Source: Microbispora hainanensis
GTDB taxonomy: Bacteria > Actinomycetota > Actinomycetes > Streptosporangiales > Streptosporangiaceae
DNA length: 64,000 bases
Assembly: GCF_036186745.1 (NCBI RefSeq)
Contig: NZ_CP108086.1
Location: forward strand, 7,316,001 to 7,380,000
Reading direction: 5' to 3'
In this document: piece after piece, positions 34,179 through 43,544 of the stretch
How the letters are laid out: each line of letters starts with the position of its first letter
Numbering within the stretch: position 1 is the first letter of the stretch
Program-made: the position numbers and the translations under genes
Notes under the pieces: model-generated
Told to the model about the DNA's origin: nothing
Database searches by the model: none
What the model saw: only the letters and a program-made list of their open reading frames with translations

Positions 34179-35411
34179 TCAGGCCGGCCGGTGGCCCGTG
34201 CGCGCCCGCCGCGCCGTGGCGATCAGCGCGAGCAGCGCGATCGCCGCCAGGGTGCCCCAACCCGGCAGATAACTGCCGGTGGTGTCCTTGAGCAGACCCA
34301 GGGCGGGAGGCGCCACGATCACCGCGACCTGGTTCACCGCCATCGCCAGGCCGAGGGCGAAGCCCGTCTTGCACGGCGGCGCGATCTCGGCGGTGTAGGC
34401 CACCCAGGGGCCATACCAGCCGAATCCGAAGAACCCGAGCCAGGCGACGAGCGACGCGACGACAGGAGTCGAGTCCAGAGGAACGATCATCAGCAGCACA
34501 AGCCCGACGACCACCGCGCCCATGCAGATCAGGACCGGGAAGTACCGCCCGGACCGGGCGCGATCGCTCCAGAGCGCGAGCACGACGCGTCCCGCCACGC
34601 CGGCGGCCAGCGCGGCGAACAGGAGCAGCGCCGCCCGCTCGATCGTCATTCCACCCGCTTCGTGCAGGTAGAGCACGGTGAAGATCAGGATTCCGTACTG
34701 AACCGAGATCAGGCTGAGTCCGGAGACCATGATGTTCGTCATCGACCTGTCGCGTAGGACGGAAAGGCGTGCCGCCGTCCCGGCCCGCGGTGAGCGCGCC
34801 GAGGAGCGGTTGTCGTGTGCCGACCCCGGTGGAGTCCGGTAGAAGACGAGGAACACCGCGGCACCGAGCAGGGCGACGAGCCCGCCGGCCGCCAACGACG
34901 AGCGCCAGCCCAGGCCGTTCGCAAAGGAAGGCAGGATCGCCGCCGACAGCGCCCCTCCCAGTGGGAGCCCGGCCTGCCGGATGCCCATCGCGAAACCCCG
35001 CTGTGACGTGGCGAACCAGCGGGCGATCGACTTGCTCCCGCCCGGCTGGGCCGTGCTGTACCCGGCTCCGACGACGATGAGGAACAGCAGCAGCGCCAGG
35101 TATCCGGGTGCGAGACTCGCGCCCAGAAGAGCCAGGGCCACGATCAGGGTGCCGCCTCCGACGACCAGGCGTTCGCTGTGGCGGTCCAGCAGTTCACCGG
35201 CCACGAGGAGTCCGACGACCGGGACCAGTTGGGCCGCGGAGATGAGCAGGCCCACCTGGGCGGTGGTGAGGTGCAGGTCACGCTGGACGAAGGCGCCGAT
35301 CACGCCGATCCCCTGGACGAGGAAACAGGCGGAGGTCTGGGCGACGGTCGCGACGAGCAAGATCATCCAGCGGTAGCCCCCGGTCGGGCCACTGAGTGTG
35401 TCGACGCTCAT
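34179..35411 (-). CDS. MFS transporter, 12 helices
   Basis: 410 residues. First helix YRWMILLVATVAQTSACFLV. Loop 2-3 motif LLDRHSERLVVGG, and SKSIARWFATSQRGFAMGIR with QAGLPLGGALSAAILP in helices 4-5, are typical of organic-acid and oxalate/formate-like MFS members. A cytoplasmic loop (~195-225) splits the halves. ATG 35411 overlaps the stop of the upstream BKACE fragment (ATGA). Substrate not predictable; a carboxylate is plausible given the upstream enzyme. Confidence 0.82.
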   Translation of the reverse strand: MSVDTLSGPTGGYRWMILLVATVAQTSACFLVQGIGVIGAFVQRDLHLTTAQVGLLISAAQLVPVVGLLVAGELLDRHSERLVVGGGTLIVALALLGASLAPGYLALLLFLIVVGAGYSTAQPGGSKSIARWFATSQRGFAMGIRQAGLPLGGALSAAILPSFANGLGWRSSLAAGGLVALLGAAVFLVFYRTPPGSAHDNRSSARSPRAGTAARLSVLRDRSMTNIMVSGLSLISVQYGILIFTVLYLHEAGGMTIERAALLLFAALAAGVAGRVVLALWSDRARSGRYFPVLICMGAVVVGLVLLMIVPLDSTPVVASLVAWLGFFGFGWYGPWVAYTAEIAPPCKTGFALGLAMAVNQVAVIVAPPALGLLKDTTGSYLPGWGTLAAIALLALIATARRARTGHRPA

Positions 35412-36061
35412 CCCCGGATCGCCAGCGCCGGCGCCTCGACCGTGGGCTCACCCAGCGGACGCTGCCGCTGAAGGGAGAGGAGGTTGTCCCTGACCGCGTT
35501 GAGGCCCATCCGTTCGAAGATCAGTTCATGGTCGAGCTCCGGCGTGGCCCCGTTGGCCCGCAGTTCTTCGATGGCCATACCGAGCAGTTCGATGTTGTCC
35601 GACAAGCGCACTTGCCCGCGGCCGTCCACGGCGTATGGCGTGTCCTCCATGCCGACGCGGAGCACGTCGACCTGGCTGTCCGGCTGCGAGGCGTAGGCGG
35701 CAAGACGGCGCAGCGCGCACATGCGGGTGCCGCGCCGCGGGCCGACGTCCAGTTCCTTGACGTGCTGGAGGGCATGCTGGGGCATGACCGCCGCCCCGAC
35801 GGTGACGGTGACGTGCCGCTTCTTCACACCGGGCTCGGCGAGGTCGTACTCGAGGCTCTTCGCGGCGGTGACGACCCGCCGGAATCCCGCGTAGTCCTGC
35901 GGAAAGGGCAACCGTGGCGAAAACCCGAAGAGCAATATGACGTTCAGTTGCCCGGAAGCGCCCAGGCGCAACTCCGGATGCTCGATCGCGTATCGCGTCA
36001 TCGCATGGCTGCGCACCAGCTGCACCCACTCCACCTCATCATCGCCCCACCGGCGATCCAA
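35408..36061 (-). CDS. BKACE-family (DUF849) protein, N-terminally truncated
   Basis: 217 residues covering only the C-terminal part of a 3-keto-5-aminohexanoate cleavage-type enzyme (family length ~270-350). Recognisable parts: LNVILLFGFSPRLPFPQDYA, RHVTVTVGAAVMPQHALQHV, VDVLRVGMEDTPYAVDGRGQ, VRLSDNIELLGMAIEELRAN. The N-terminal zinc-binding and TIM-barrel part (HLHAR-type motif) is absent. Upstream the frame closes at a TGA after 11 codons and no frame continues the homology. The frame may be translated from TTG 36061, but catalysis is unlikely. Confidence 0.6.
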   Translation of the reverse strand: MDRRWGDDEVEWVQLVRSHAMTRYAIEHPELRLGASGQLNVILLFGFSPRLPFPQDYAGFRRVVTAAKSLEYDLAEPGVKKRHVTVTVGAAVMPQHALQHVKELDVGPRRGTRMCALRRLAAYASQPDSQVDVLRVGMEDTPYAVDGRGQVRLSDNIELLGMAIEELRANGATPELDHELIFERMGLNAVRDNLLSLQRQRPLGEPTVEAPALAIRG

Positions 36062-36723
36062 TTCTGGACGAAATCTGCTCGGGTGCCACCATCAAAACGT
36101 CACCGCTCGCCACCGTCGCCGAGGGGAAGGCGCTCTATGGGATGGGGTGCCGGTGATTGTCCGGCGTGAATTTCTCCCCGGTCGAGGCACAACCGAGTAT
36201 CAGGGTCCTGTTGCTTGCTCGCAGATTCGGCATGACCACCCTTGGTATGTCGTCCACCTGACCATTCTGGCGGCGGATCGGGGATCTCCATATCGGCCCG
36301 GCCCGGTCACGGAGGGACCCGGCGACCCCCATTCGTCGCAACGAACAGAAGAATGATGCAAAAGTCAGGATGCATTGTCAATGCGTGTGAAATAAGGGAC
36401 AATTTGACAATCCATAATTCCTGCGAATAACGGAGGCCACTGCCTTCCCGCAGCGAGCGCAGGCCGGGAAGGACCTTTAAGGGCGTTTCACCCTGGCGGG
36501 GAACCCTTTTGCGCGTTCGCTGTGCCCGTGTTCACCAGGGCCGCCGCGTTGCCGGCCGCCCAGCCATACCGGCTGCCCGGAACCGGGTTCGACGACGACC
36601 TGCCACAGACTGCAGACGCAGCGTCTGTAGACGACCCATCCCTGGGACGTGCGATGGCGGGATGCCTCGGTCCAGTCATGCGCCTGCTGTCCGACCATGG
36701 GACAAGTATGTTGTAATGCCATT
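36062..36723. other. 662-bp non-coding region with AT-rich block and palindromes
   Basis: No gene found. Around 36330-36430 the base composition is the most AT-rich of the window. It includes the palindrome GCATTG-T-CAATGC (36372-36384) and TTGACA at 36404-36409. A hairpin at 36443-36472 and the palindrome CAGACGC-A-GCGTCTG (36613-36627) follow. The region separates the truncated BKACE run from the CGNR gene and may mark an old insertion or deletion boundary. Confidence 0.5.
36443..36472. terminator. Hairpin CCTTCCCG/CGGGAAGG
   Basis: Perfect 8-bp arms (36443-36450 and 36465-36472) around a 14-nt loop, followed by ACCTTTAAG. Could terminate transcripts coming from the AT-rich block on its left; function inferred. 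Confidence 0.4.
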
Positions 36724-37251
36724 GTGCATTTGAACCCTTACGGCAGCCAGGCGGTCGCCCTCGCCGTGGACCTGGCCAACAGGAAGCCCGTCACCGTCGG
36801 GGAACTGGTACGCAGGTGCACCGAGGCCGGACTGATCATCGACCAGGCGGTCGAAGTGGAGGATCTCGGCCGGGTGATCGCGCTGCTGCGCGACTGGGAG
36901 CGGATCGTGGACGCCGCCGACGAGTGGGCACGCGCCGATCTGGTCAATCGCCGGCTGGCTGCGGCGGCCGCCTACCCCCGGCTCACCGATCACGCGGGCG
37001 ACGGGTGGCACCTGCACTACCGCGCCGACGAGACGTCCTTCATCGAGATGCTCGACTCACTCATCTTCGTCGGAACGGCGCTGCATCTGGTCGGCCGCGG
37101 AATGCACCGGCTGGGCAGGTGCAGGCTGGCCGAGTGTAACCTCATCTACGCCGATACCTCCCGTAGCGGAAGGCAGCGTTACTGTTCACCACGCTGCGCG
37201 AACCGTGACGCGGTCCGCAGACACCGCACCATGCTTCGGTCCGGCGCGTGA
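36724..37251 (+). CDS. CGNR zinc-finger/ABATE-domain regulator
   Basis: 175 residues. The N-terminal ABATE region (AVALAVDLANRKPVTVGELV) and the C-terminal zinc finger CRLAECNLIYADTSRSGRQR with YCSPRCANRDAVRRHR form the usual pair. The finger has CANR in place of the signature CGNR, and four cysteines for zinc. Members are putative stress-related transcription regulators. Start GTG 36724 (GTGCATTTGAACCC) has no ribosome site; TATGTT at 36708-36713 would suit a leaderless transcript. A palindrome at 36613-36627 may be its operator. Confidence 0.78.
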   Translation: MHLNPYGSQAVALAVDLANRKPVTVGELVRRCTEAGLIIDQAVEVEDLGRVIALLRDWERIVDAADEWARADLVNRRLAAAAAYPRLTDHAGDGWHLHYRADETSFIEMLDSLIFVGTALHLVGRGMHRLGRCRLAECNLIYADTSRSGRQRYCSPRCANRDAVRRHRTMLRSGA

Positions 37252-37450
37252 CCTGCTCCTCCGCTGTCCCGCGCCGTTCAGCCGGAACCCCTGCCGGATG
37301 CCGACCAGCCCAGGACGGTCCACGCGGCCTGGTGCCCGCCTGCGGCAGGGCAGGACCAGCTCCTGTACAGCCCGGCCCGCCGGTATCTGCGGCGCGACCT
37401 CCGCAGGTCGTTTACATCCTGGTATGTCCGCACTCGGGTAGGTTGATCGC

Positions 37451-38890
37451 GTGCCGTACACGACGATCCGCCTCCCGGACACCGCGGACGGGCTCCGCCG
37501 CGCAGTGGAAGCAGGGTTCACCCGCATCCGCGGCGAGTTCCACCTGCCGGACGGCTTCCCCGCCTCCGTACAGGAGGAGGCCGAGCGGGCCGCGGCGGCC
37601 GCCGCCGCACCGCGGGAGGACCACACCGGCCTGCCGCTGATCACCATCGACCCGCCCGGCTCGATGGACCTCGACCAGGCGCTGTGCATCGAGCGGCGCG
37701 GGACGGGCTACCGCGTGTGGTACGCGATCGCCGACGTCGCGGCGTTCGTCCGGCCCGGCGGGGCGATCGACGCCGAGGCGCGGGTCCGCGCCGAGACCGT
37801 CTACATGGCCGACGGACGCGTGCCGCTGCACCCGCCGGTCCTGTCGGAGGGCGCGGCCAGCCTGCTGCCCGGACAGACCCGCCCCGCGGCCCTGTGGCGG
37901 CTCGACCTCGGGCCCGACGGGGAGATCGAGGCGGTGGACCTGCGCCGCGCGCTGGTGCGCAGCCGGGAACGGCTCGACTACGAGACGGTCCAGGCCGCCG
38001 TGGACACCGGCCGGGCGGAGGGGACGCTCGCGCTGCTGGCCGAGGTGGGGCCGCTGCGGCTGGAACGGGAGCGGGCCAGGGGCGGGCTGTCCCTGCCGAC
38101 CCCCGAGCAACAGGTGATCCCCGACGGCGACGGCGGCTATCGGGTGGAGTTCCGCACCAACCTCCCCTGCGAGGCGTGGAACGCCCAGATCTCGCTGCTC
38201 ACCGGCATGGCGGCGGCCCGGATGATGCTGGACGCGGGCGTCGGCGTGCTGCGGGTGCTCCCCGAGGCGGGCCCGCAGGACGTCGGCAAGGTCCGCAGGG
38301 TCGCCGCCGCGCTCGGCGTGCCCTGGCCCGACGGCACGTCGTACGCCGAGGTCGTGCACGGGCTCGACCCGAAGATCCCCGGCCATGCCGCCTTCCTGCA
38401 CGAGTCGACGGTGCTGCTGCGCGGCGCGGCCTACGTCGCGTTCGACGGCACGCCGCCCGGTCACGCGCTGCACGCCGCCATGGGCGCGCCGTACGCGCAC
38501 GTCACCGCGCCGCTGCGGCGGCTCGTCGACCGGTTCGCCACCGAGGTCTGCCTGGCCGTGGCCGCGGGCCGCCCGGTTCCCGAGCAGGTCGCGGCAGCGC
38601 TGCCCGAGCTGCCGGAGCAGATGGCGATGGGCGGCAGGCGGGCCGGCGCGGTGGAGCGGGCCTGCGTGGACCTGGTCGAGGCGGCCGTGCTGCGCCCCAG
38701 GATCGGCGAGGTCTTCGAGGCGGTCGTCGTCGACGTCACCGACGGGAAGCCGGGCGGGCAGGTGCAGGTCACCGAGCCCGCCGTCATCGCCCGCTGCGAC
38801 GGCGACCACCTGCCGCTCGGCGAGCGCGTCCCCGTACGGCTCACGCGCGCGGACCCCGCCACCCGCGAGGTCCGCTTCACAGCGGTGTGA
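37451..38890 (+). CDS. RNB-domain 3'-5' exoribonuclease (RNase II/R type)
   Basis: 479 residues. Catalytic signature LITIDPPGSMDLDQALCIER (metal-binding Asp cluster), VWYAIADVAAFVRPGGAID, and APYAHVTAPLRRLVDRFATE near the RNB end. A short C-terminal beta domain follows; no N-terminal cold-shock domains, as in compact actinobacterial members. GTG 37451 is 6 nt after TAGGTT (37439-37444), so the mRNA is probably leaderless. Convergent with helY, 23 bp apart. Confidence 0.9.
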   Translation: MPYTTIRLPDTADGLRRAVEAGFTRIRGEFHLPDGFPASVQEEAERAAAAAAAPREDHTGLPLITIDPPGSMDLDQALCIERRGTGYRVWYAIADVAAFVRPGGAIDAEARVRAETVYMADGRVPLHPPVLSEGAASLLPGQTRPAALWRLDLGPDGEIEAVDLRRALVRSRERLDYETVQAAVDTGRAEGTLALLAEVGPLRLERERARGGLSLPTPEQQVIPDGDGGYRVEFRTNLPCEAWNAQISLLTGMAAARMMLDAGVGVLRVLPEAGPQDVGKVRRVAAALGVPWPDGTSYAEVVHGLDPKIPGHAAFLHESTVLLRGAAYVAFDGTPPGHALHAAMGAPYAHVTAPLRRLVDRFATEVCLAVAAGRPVPEQVAAALPELPEQMAMGGRRAGAVERACVDLVEAAVLRPRIGEVFEAVVVDVTDGKPGGQVQVTEPAVIARCDGDHLPLGERVPVRLTRADPATREVRFTAV

Positions 38891-38913
38891 ACCGGGCCCG
38901 TTTTCGAACCGCG

Positions 38914-41631
38914 TCAGCTCACCGACGAGTAGGCGACGACACCCCGGCGCATGGCGTCGATGGCCTTGACGGCGTTCTCGGCGACCTTGCTCCCCTTCGG
39001 CGCGGCGTCCCTGAGCTGGCCGAGCAGGTCGAGCAACTGCTTGATCCAGCGGACGAAGTCGCCCGCCGCGAGCTCGCAGTCGGTCAGCACGGCGTCGAGG
39101 CTGTGGCCCTTGGCCCAGCGGAAGGCCGCCCAGGCGAAGCCCACGTCGGGCTCGCGGACGAACGACAGGCCGTGGTCCTCCTCGATGCCCTCCAGCTCGC
39201 CCCACAGCCGCACCATCTCGGTGAGCGCGTCGCGCGCGGCCCCGGCCGGGATCTTGGGGCTGCGGACGTCGTCGGCCTGCCGCGACTCGTACACCAGCGA
39301 CGACACGCACGCGGCCAGCTCGGCGGGGTCGAGGCGGTTCCACACGCCCGCCCGCAGGCACTCGGCCGTGAGCAGGTCGAGCTCGGTGTAGAGCGAGGCG
39401 AGCCTGCGGCCCTGCTCGGTGACGGTCTCGCCCTCCAGGTAGCCGAGCTGGTCGAGCACGCCGCACACCCGGTCGAAGGTGCGGGCGATGACGTGCGAAC
39501 GCCCCTCGACCCGGCGGCGCAGCCCCTCGGTCTCCCTGAGCAGCTTGTAGTAGCGCTCGGCCCAGCGGGCGTGGTCCTCACGCTCGTCGCAGCCGTGGCA
39601 GGGGTGCTGGCGCAGCTCCCGCCGCAGGCGCGTGACCTCCTCGTCCTCCTGGGCGTGGTCGCGCGCCCGCGGCGGCTTGCCGAGGTCGCGGTCGCCCAGC
39701 TTCGCGTGCACGGTCGAGACGAGGTTGGCCCGCTCCTTCGGCGAGCGGGGATTGAAGCCCTTCGGGATCCTGATCTTGTCGACCGGCTCGACCGGCACCG
39801 GGAAGTCCGCCGCCGACAGGCGCTTGACCTGCTTGCCGATCGTCAGCACGAGCGGCGAGGGGCCGTCGTGTCCCCGGCCGTTGACGCCGGGGTCGAGCAC
39901 GACCGCGATGCCGGCGCGGCGCCCGCCCGGCACCCGGATGACGTCGCCGGGCCTGAGCACCTCCAGGGACTGCACGGCCTGGGCCCGGCGGGCCGCGCCC
40001 CGCTGGCGCGACAGCTCGGCCTCGCGGTCCGACAGCCGCCTGCGCATCGCGGCGTACTCCTCGAAGTCGCCCAGATGACACGTCATGGCCTCGGCGTAGC
40101 CCTCGAGGGCCTGCTCCGCCTTGCGGAGCTGGCGGGCCAGCCCGACCACGGCCCGGTCGGCCTGGAACTGGGCGAAGGAGTCCTCCAGCAGGGTCCGCGC
40201 CCGCTCCCGGCCGACCTGCCCGACGAGGTTGACCGCCATGTTGTACGACGGCTTGAAGCTGGAGCGCAGCGGATAGGTGCGGGTGCCGGCGAGACCGGCG
40301 ACCGCGAGCGGGTCCATCCCCGGCTGCCAGACCACGACCGCGTGGCCCTCGATGTCGATGCCGCGCCGCCCGGCCCGGCCGGTGAGCTGGGTGTACTCCC
40401 CCGGGGTCAGGTCGGCGTGGGTCTCACCGTTCCACTTGTCGAGCTTCTCGATCACCACGGACCTGGCCGGCATGTTGATGCCGAGCGCCAGCGTCTCGGT
40501 CGCGAAGACCGCCTTCACCAGTCCCTTGGTGAACAGCTCCTCCACGACCTCCTTGAACGCCGGGAGCATGCCCGCGTGGTGGGCGGCCAGCCCGCGCTCC
40601 AGGCAGTCGCGCCACTCCAGGTAGCCGAGCACCGCGAGGTCCTCGTCCGGCAGGTGCGCGGTGCGGTCGTCCACGATCTGGCGGATCTCGTGGCTCTCGG
40701 CCTCCGTGGTGAGGCGCAGCCCCGAGTAGAGGCACTGCATGACGGCGGCGTCGCAGCCGTTCCTGGAGAAGATGAAGGTGATCGCCGGCAGCAGGCCCTC
40801 GGCGTCGAGCTTCTCGATCACGTCCGACCGGCTCGGGGTCGTGCCCCGGCCGGGCCGCGAGTAGCCCCGCCTGCCCCTGGCCTGGGCCAGCCGCATCTCG
40901 TCGCGGGAGATCCGCATGAGCGACGGGTTGACCCGCAGCGTGCCGTCGCCTTCGTCGACGAACAGGTCGAACATCTTGTTGCCGACGAGCATGTGCTGCC
41001 ACAGCGGGACGGGCCGGTGCTCGTCCACGATGACCGTGGTGTCGCCCCGCACCTCGCCCAGCCACTCGCCGAACTCCTCGGCGTTGCTCACCGTGGCCGA
41101 CAGGGCCACCACCCGCACCGACTCCGGCAGGTGGATGATGACCTCTTCCCAGACCGCCCCGCGGAACCGGTCGGCCAGGTAGTGGACCTCGTCCATGACC
41201 ACATAGCCGAGGCCGGTGAGGGTGTTCGACCCCGCGTACAGCATGTTGCGCAGGACCTCGGTGGTCATGACCACGATCGGGGCCTCGCCGTTGACGCTGT
41301 TGTCGCCGGTCAGCAGGCCGACCTTGCCCGGGCCGTACCGCCTGACCAGGTCGTTGTACTTCTGGTTGGACAACGCCTTGATCGGCGTCGTGTAGAAGCA
41401 CTTGCGGCCCTGCTCCAGCGCCAGGTGGACGGCGAACTCCCCCACCACCGTCTTGCCCGACCCGGTCGGCGCCGCCACCAGCACGCCGTCCCCCGCCTCC
41501 AGCGCCTGGCAGGCGTCGATCTGGAACTCGTCGAGCTCGAAGTCGTAAAGTGCGCGGAACGAGGCGAGAGCGGGTCCGGATCCGGACTGCCTCTCACGGA
41601 AGGCGGCATAGCGTTCCGCTGGCGTACTCAT
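38914..41631 (-). CDS. helY: Ski2/Mtr4-like DEAD/DEAH RNA helicase HelY
   Basis: 905 residues. Q-like FELDEFQIDACQALEAGDGV, Walker A VAAPTGSGKTVVGEFAV, DEVH box YVVMDEVHYLADRFRGAVWE, motif III LSATVSN, and motifs IV-VI FIFSRNGCDAAVMQ, VFATETLALGINMPARSVV, QLTGRAGRRGIDIEGHAVV. An rRNA-processing-arch-like insertion and DSHCT C-terminal domain follow (HPCHGCDEREDHARWAERYY), as in mycobacterial HelY. Last gene of the pafB-to-helY run; it starts 79 bp after dagK. Confidence 0.92.
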   Translation of the reverse strand: MSTPAERYAAFRERQSGSGPALASFRALYDFELDEFQIDACQALEAGDGVLVAAPTGSGKTVVGEFAVHLALEQGRKCFYTTPIKALSNQKYNDLVRRYGPGKVGLLTGDNSVNGEAPIVVMTTEVLRNMLYAGSNTLTGLGYVVMDEVHYLADRFRGAVWEEVIIHLPESVRVVALSATVSNAEEFGEWLGEVRGDTTVIVDEHRPVPLWQHMLVGNKMFDLFVDEGDGTLRVNPSLMRISRDEMRLAQARGRRGYSRPGRGTTPSRSDVIEKLDAEGLLPAITFIFSRNGCDAAVMQCLYSGLRLTTEAESHEIRQIVDDRTAHLPDEDLAVLGYLEWRDCLERGLAAHHAGMLPAFKEVVEELFTKGLVKAVFATETLALGINMPARSVVIEKLDKWNGETHADLTPGEYTQLTGRAGRRGIDIEGHAVVVWQPGMDPLAVAGLAGTRTYPLRSSFKPSYNMAVNLVGQVGRERARTLLEDSFAQFQADRAVVGLARQLRKAEQALEGYAEAMTCHLGDFEEYAAMRRRLSDREAELSRQRGAARRAQAVQSLEVLRPGDVIRVPGGRRAGIAVVLDPGVNGRGHDGPSPLVLTIGKQVKRLSAADFPVPVEPVDKIRIPKGFNPRSPKERANLVSTVHAKLGDRDLGKPPRARDHAQEDEEVTRLRRELRQHPCHGCDEREDHARWAERYYKLLRETEGLRRRVEGRSHVIARTFDRVCGVLDQLGYLEGETVTEQGRRLASLYTELDLLTAECLRAGVWNRLDPAELAACVSSLVYESRQADDVRSPKIPAGAARDALTEMVRLWGELEGIEEDHGLSFVREPDVGFAWAAFRWAKGHSLDAVLTDCELAAGDFVRWIKQLLDLLGQLRDAAPKGSKVAENAVKAIDAMRRGVVAYSSVS

Positions 41632-41710
41632 ACCGTCAACCCTACCGATAACGGGATTCCGGGCGTCCGTGATCAGTGTTCCTTCTCAGCGAACGCGTTC
41701 ACGCCGAAGC

Positions 41711-42595
41711 TCACGGAACGAGCACGCGCAGCGCTCCCGGCTCGATCGTGCAGGTCAGCGGGACCGGCCCGGCCCGCTCGCCGTCGGCGTACGCCACGAC
41801 GTCCCCGTGCGGGGCCTCGATCTCGACCCGCCGGGCGCGTCGCAGGGTCACGGCGGGGTGGGCCGTATGGCCGCCCCGATAGACGCGGGGAAAGGTGCGC
41901 AGGAACTCGCCCTTCGGCATCGCCCCGAGCACGAGCACGTCGAGCAGGCCGTCGTCGGGCCGGGCGTCCGGGCACACCCGCATCCCGGCGCCGTACGACC
42001 GGGTGTTGGCCACCGCCACGAGCATCGCCTCGCGCTCGACGACCTGCCCGTCGAGGGTGATCCGGAACGGGATCGGGGTGAACGAGCGCAGCTCGCGCGC
42101 GAGCGCGACCAGATATTTCGCCATGCCGGGCGGCCACGTCATGGCGTTGGCCCGCTCGTTGACACGGGAGTCGAACCCGCAGGCGAGGACCCCCGCGAAC
42201 CACTCGCCGGTGCCCAGCCTGGCCGCGTCGATCGTCCGGAGGCCGCCCGCGGTCACGACGTCGGCGGCGGCGAGCGGGTCCTTGCGCGGGATGCCGAGGG
42301 CGCCGGCGATGTCGTTGCCGGTCCCGGCGGGCACGATTCCGAGCGGCACTGCCGTCCCGGCGACGGCCTGCACGGCGAGGTGGACCAGTCCGTCGCCGCC
42401 GAAGGCGACGAGCGCGGCCGGTGCGGCGGCGACGGCCTCGCGGGCCCGCTCCAGGGCATCCGCCGCCGAGGTCCCGACGATAACCGAGACCGGGCGGCCA
42501 CCCGCCCGCAACCGCTGTAAAACGGGGTCGAGCAGGCGCAGGGTACGGCCGCCGCGGGCGGCGGGGTTCACCAGGACGGTGATCTCATCGGCCAC
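41711..42595 (-). CDS. Diacylglycerol/lipid kinase (DagK family)
   Basis: 294 residues. VLVNPAARGGRT, ALVAFGGDGLVHLAVQA (GGDG ATP site) and VPAGTGNDIAGALGI are diagnostic; the DUF-like C-terminal domain ends in the ADGERAGPVPL motif. Phosphorylates diacylglycerol or another lipid at the inner membrane face. GTG 42595, 48 bp after tatC. The tatA-tatC-dagK-helY order is common in high-GC Gram-positives. Confidence 0.87.
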   Translation of the reverse strand: MADEITVLVNPAARGGRTLRLLDPVLQRLRAGGRPVSVIVGTSAADALERAREAVAAAPAALVAFGGDGLVHLAVQAVAGTAVPLGIVPAGTGNDIAGALGIPRKDPLAAADVVTAGGLRTIDAARLGTGEWFAGVLACGFDSRVNERANAMTWPPGMAKYLVALARELRSFTPIPFRITLDGQVVEREAMLVAVANTRSYGAGMRVCPDARPDDGLLDVLVLGAMPKGEFLRTFPRVYRGGHTAHPAVTLRRARRVEIEAPHGDVVAYADGERAGPVPLTCTIEPGALRVLVP

Positions 42596-42643
42596 ATGGG
42601 GAACCTACCGCCGCCCACCGGACGGCACCAGAGGGATATTCGG

Positions 42644-43510
42644 TCAGTCCCTCAGATCGACCGAGTCCGCCGTGCCCTCGGAGGCGGACGGCCCGTCGAG
42701 CTCCTCCTCGATGGCCCGTGCGTGCGCCGCGTCGGCGGCGTCGCGCTTCTTGTCGTGGAAGTACATGAACGCCTCCGCGATGAAGAACAGCGCGACCATG
42801 GGGAGCGCCAGGGCCAGCATGGTGACGGGATCCTGGCTCGGCGTCGCGACGGCCGCGAAGACGAACATCAGGAAGACGACCATGCGGGTGTGCTTGGACA
42901 CCGTCTTGAACCGGAGCACCCCGATGACGTTGAGGAACACGAGCAGCAACGGCAACAGGAAGGAGGCGCCGAAGATGATCAGCATCGCGAGCGCGAAGCT
43001 GAGGTACTCGTTGATGCTCACCAGCGTCAGCGTGCCCTCGGGGGCGAAGCTCAGCAGCAGCGACAGGCCCTTGTCCATCGTGACGTAGGCCAGGGCCGAG
43101 CCGGCGGTGAACAGCGGGACGGACAGCCCGAGGAACGCCATGGTGTAGCGGCGCTCGTTCTGGTAGAGGCCGGGGGTCACGAACGCCCAGATCTGGTAGA
43201 TCCAGAACACCGCCGAGACCACCACACCGAAGATGATGGCGACCTTGAGGTTGACGAAGAACGAGTCGAAGACCCCGTTGACCACCAGCGTGCACTTGTC
43301 GCCGTTGAGCTGGTGGGCCTGCGGCAGCCGGCAGTAGGGCTGCTTGAGGAAGTTCCAGATGGGCTCGAAGTAGATGAACCCGACGGCGGTCCCGACGGCC
43401 ACCGCCAGAATGGCCTTGATCAGCCGGTTGCGCAGCTCGCGGATGTGCTCCATGAGCGTCATCCGCCCGTCGTCCGCCGTGGCGGGAGTCGAGCGTTTCA
43501 ACAGGGCCAT
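42644..43510 (-). CDS. tatC: Twin-arginine translocase subunit TatC
   Basis: 288 residues, six membrane helices. MTLMEHIRELRNRLIKAILA is the signal-recognition N-terminus and includes the conserved Glu. FEPIWNFLKQPY, FVTPGLYQNERRYTM and ATPSQDPVTMLALALPM follow. The C-terminus is a charged tail (KKRDAADAAHARAIEEELDG). 34 bp after tatA. No tatB is encoded here. Confidence 0.95.
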   Translation of the reverse strand: MALLKRSTPATADDGRMTLMEHIRELRNRLIKAILAVAVGTAVGFIYFEPIWNFLKQPYCRLPQAHQLNGDKCTLVVNGVFDSFFVNLKVAIIFGVVVSAVFWIYQIWAFVTPGLYQNERRYTMAFLGLSVPLFTAGSALAYVTMDKGLSLLLSFAPEGTLTLVSINEYLSFALAMLIIFGASFLLPLLLVFLNVIGVLRFKTVSKHTRMVVFLMFVFAAVATPSQDPVTMLALALPMVALFFIAEAFMYFHDKKRDAADAAHARAIEEELDGPSASEGTADSVDLRD

Positions 43511-43544
43511 CTAGCTCGTCCTGAGATCGGTGGGGATGCGGCGC

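Noticed and set aside
36062-36723. Integrated element or attachment site
   Set aside because: No integrase, transposase, tRNA or direct-repeat pair was found; base composition alone is not enough.
37684-42060. A very long open frame (over 1400 codons) across the RNB gene and antisense to helY
   Set aside because: It is Arg/Ala/Gly/His-rich with no domain, and runs out of frame or antisense through two well-recognised genes. It results from the high GC content and rare stop codons.
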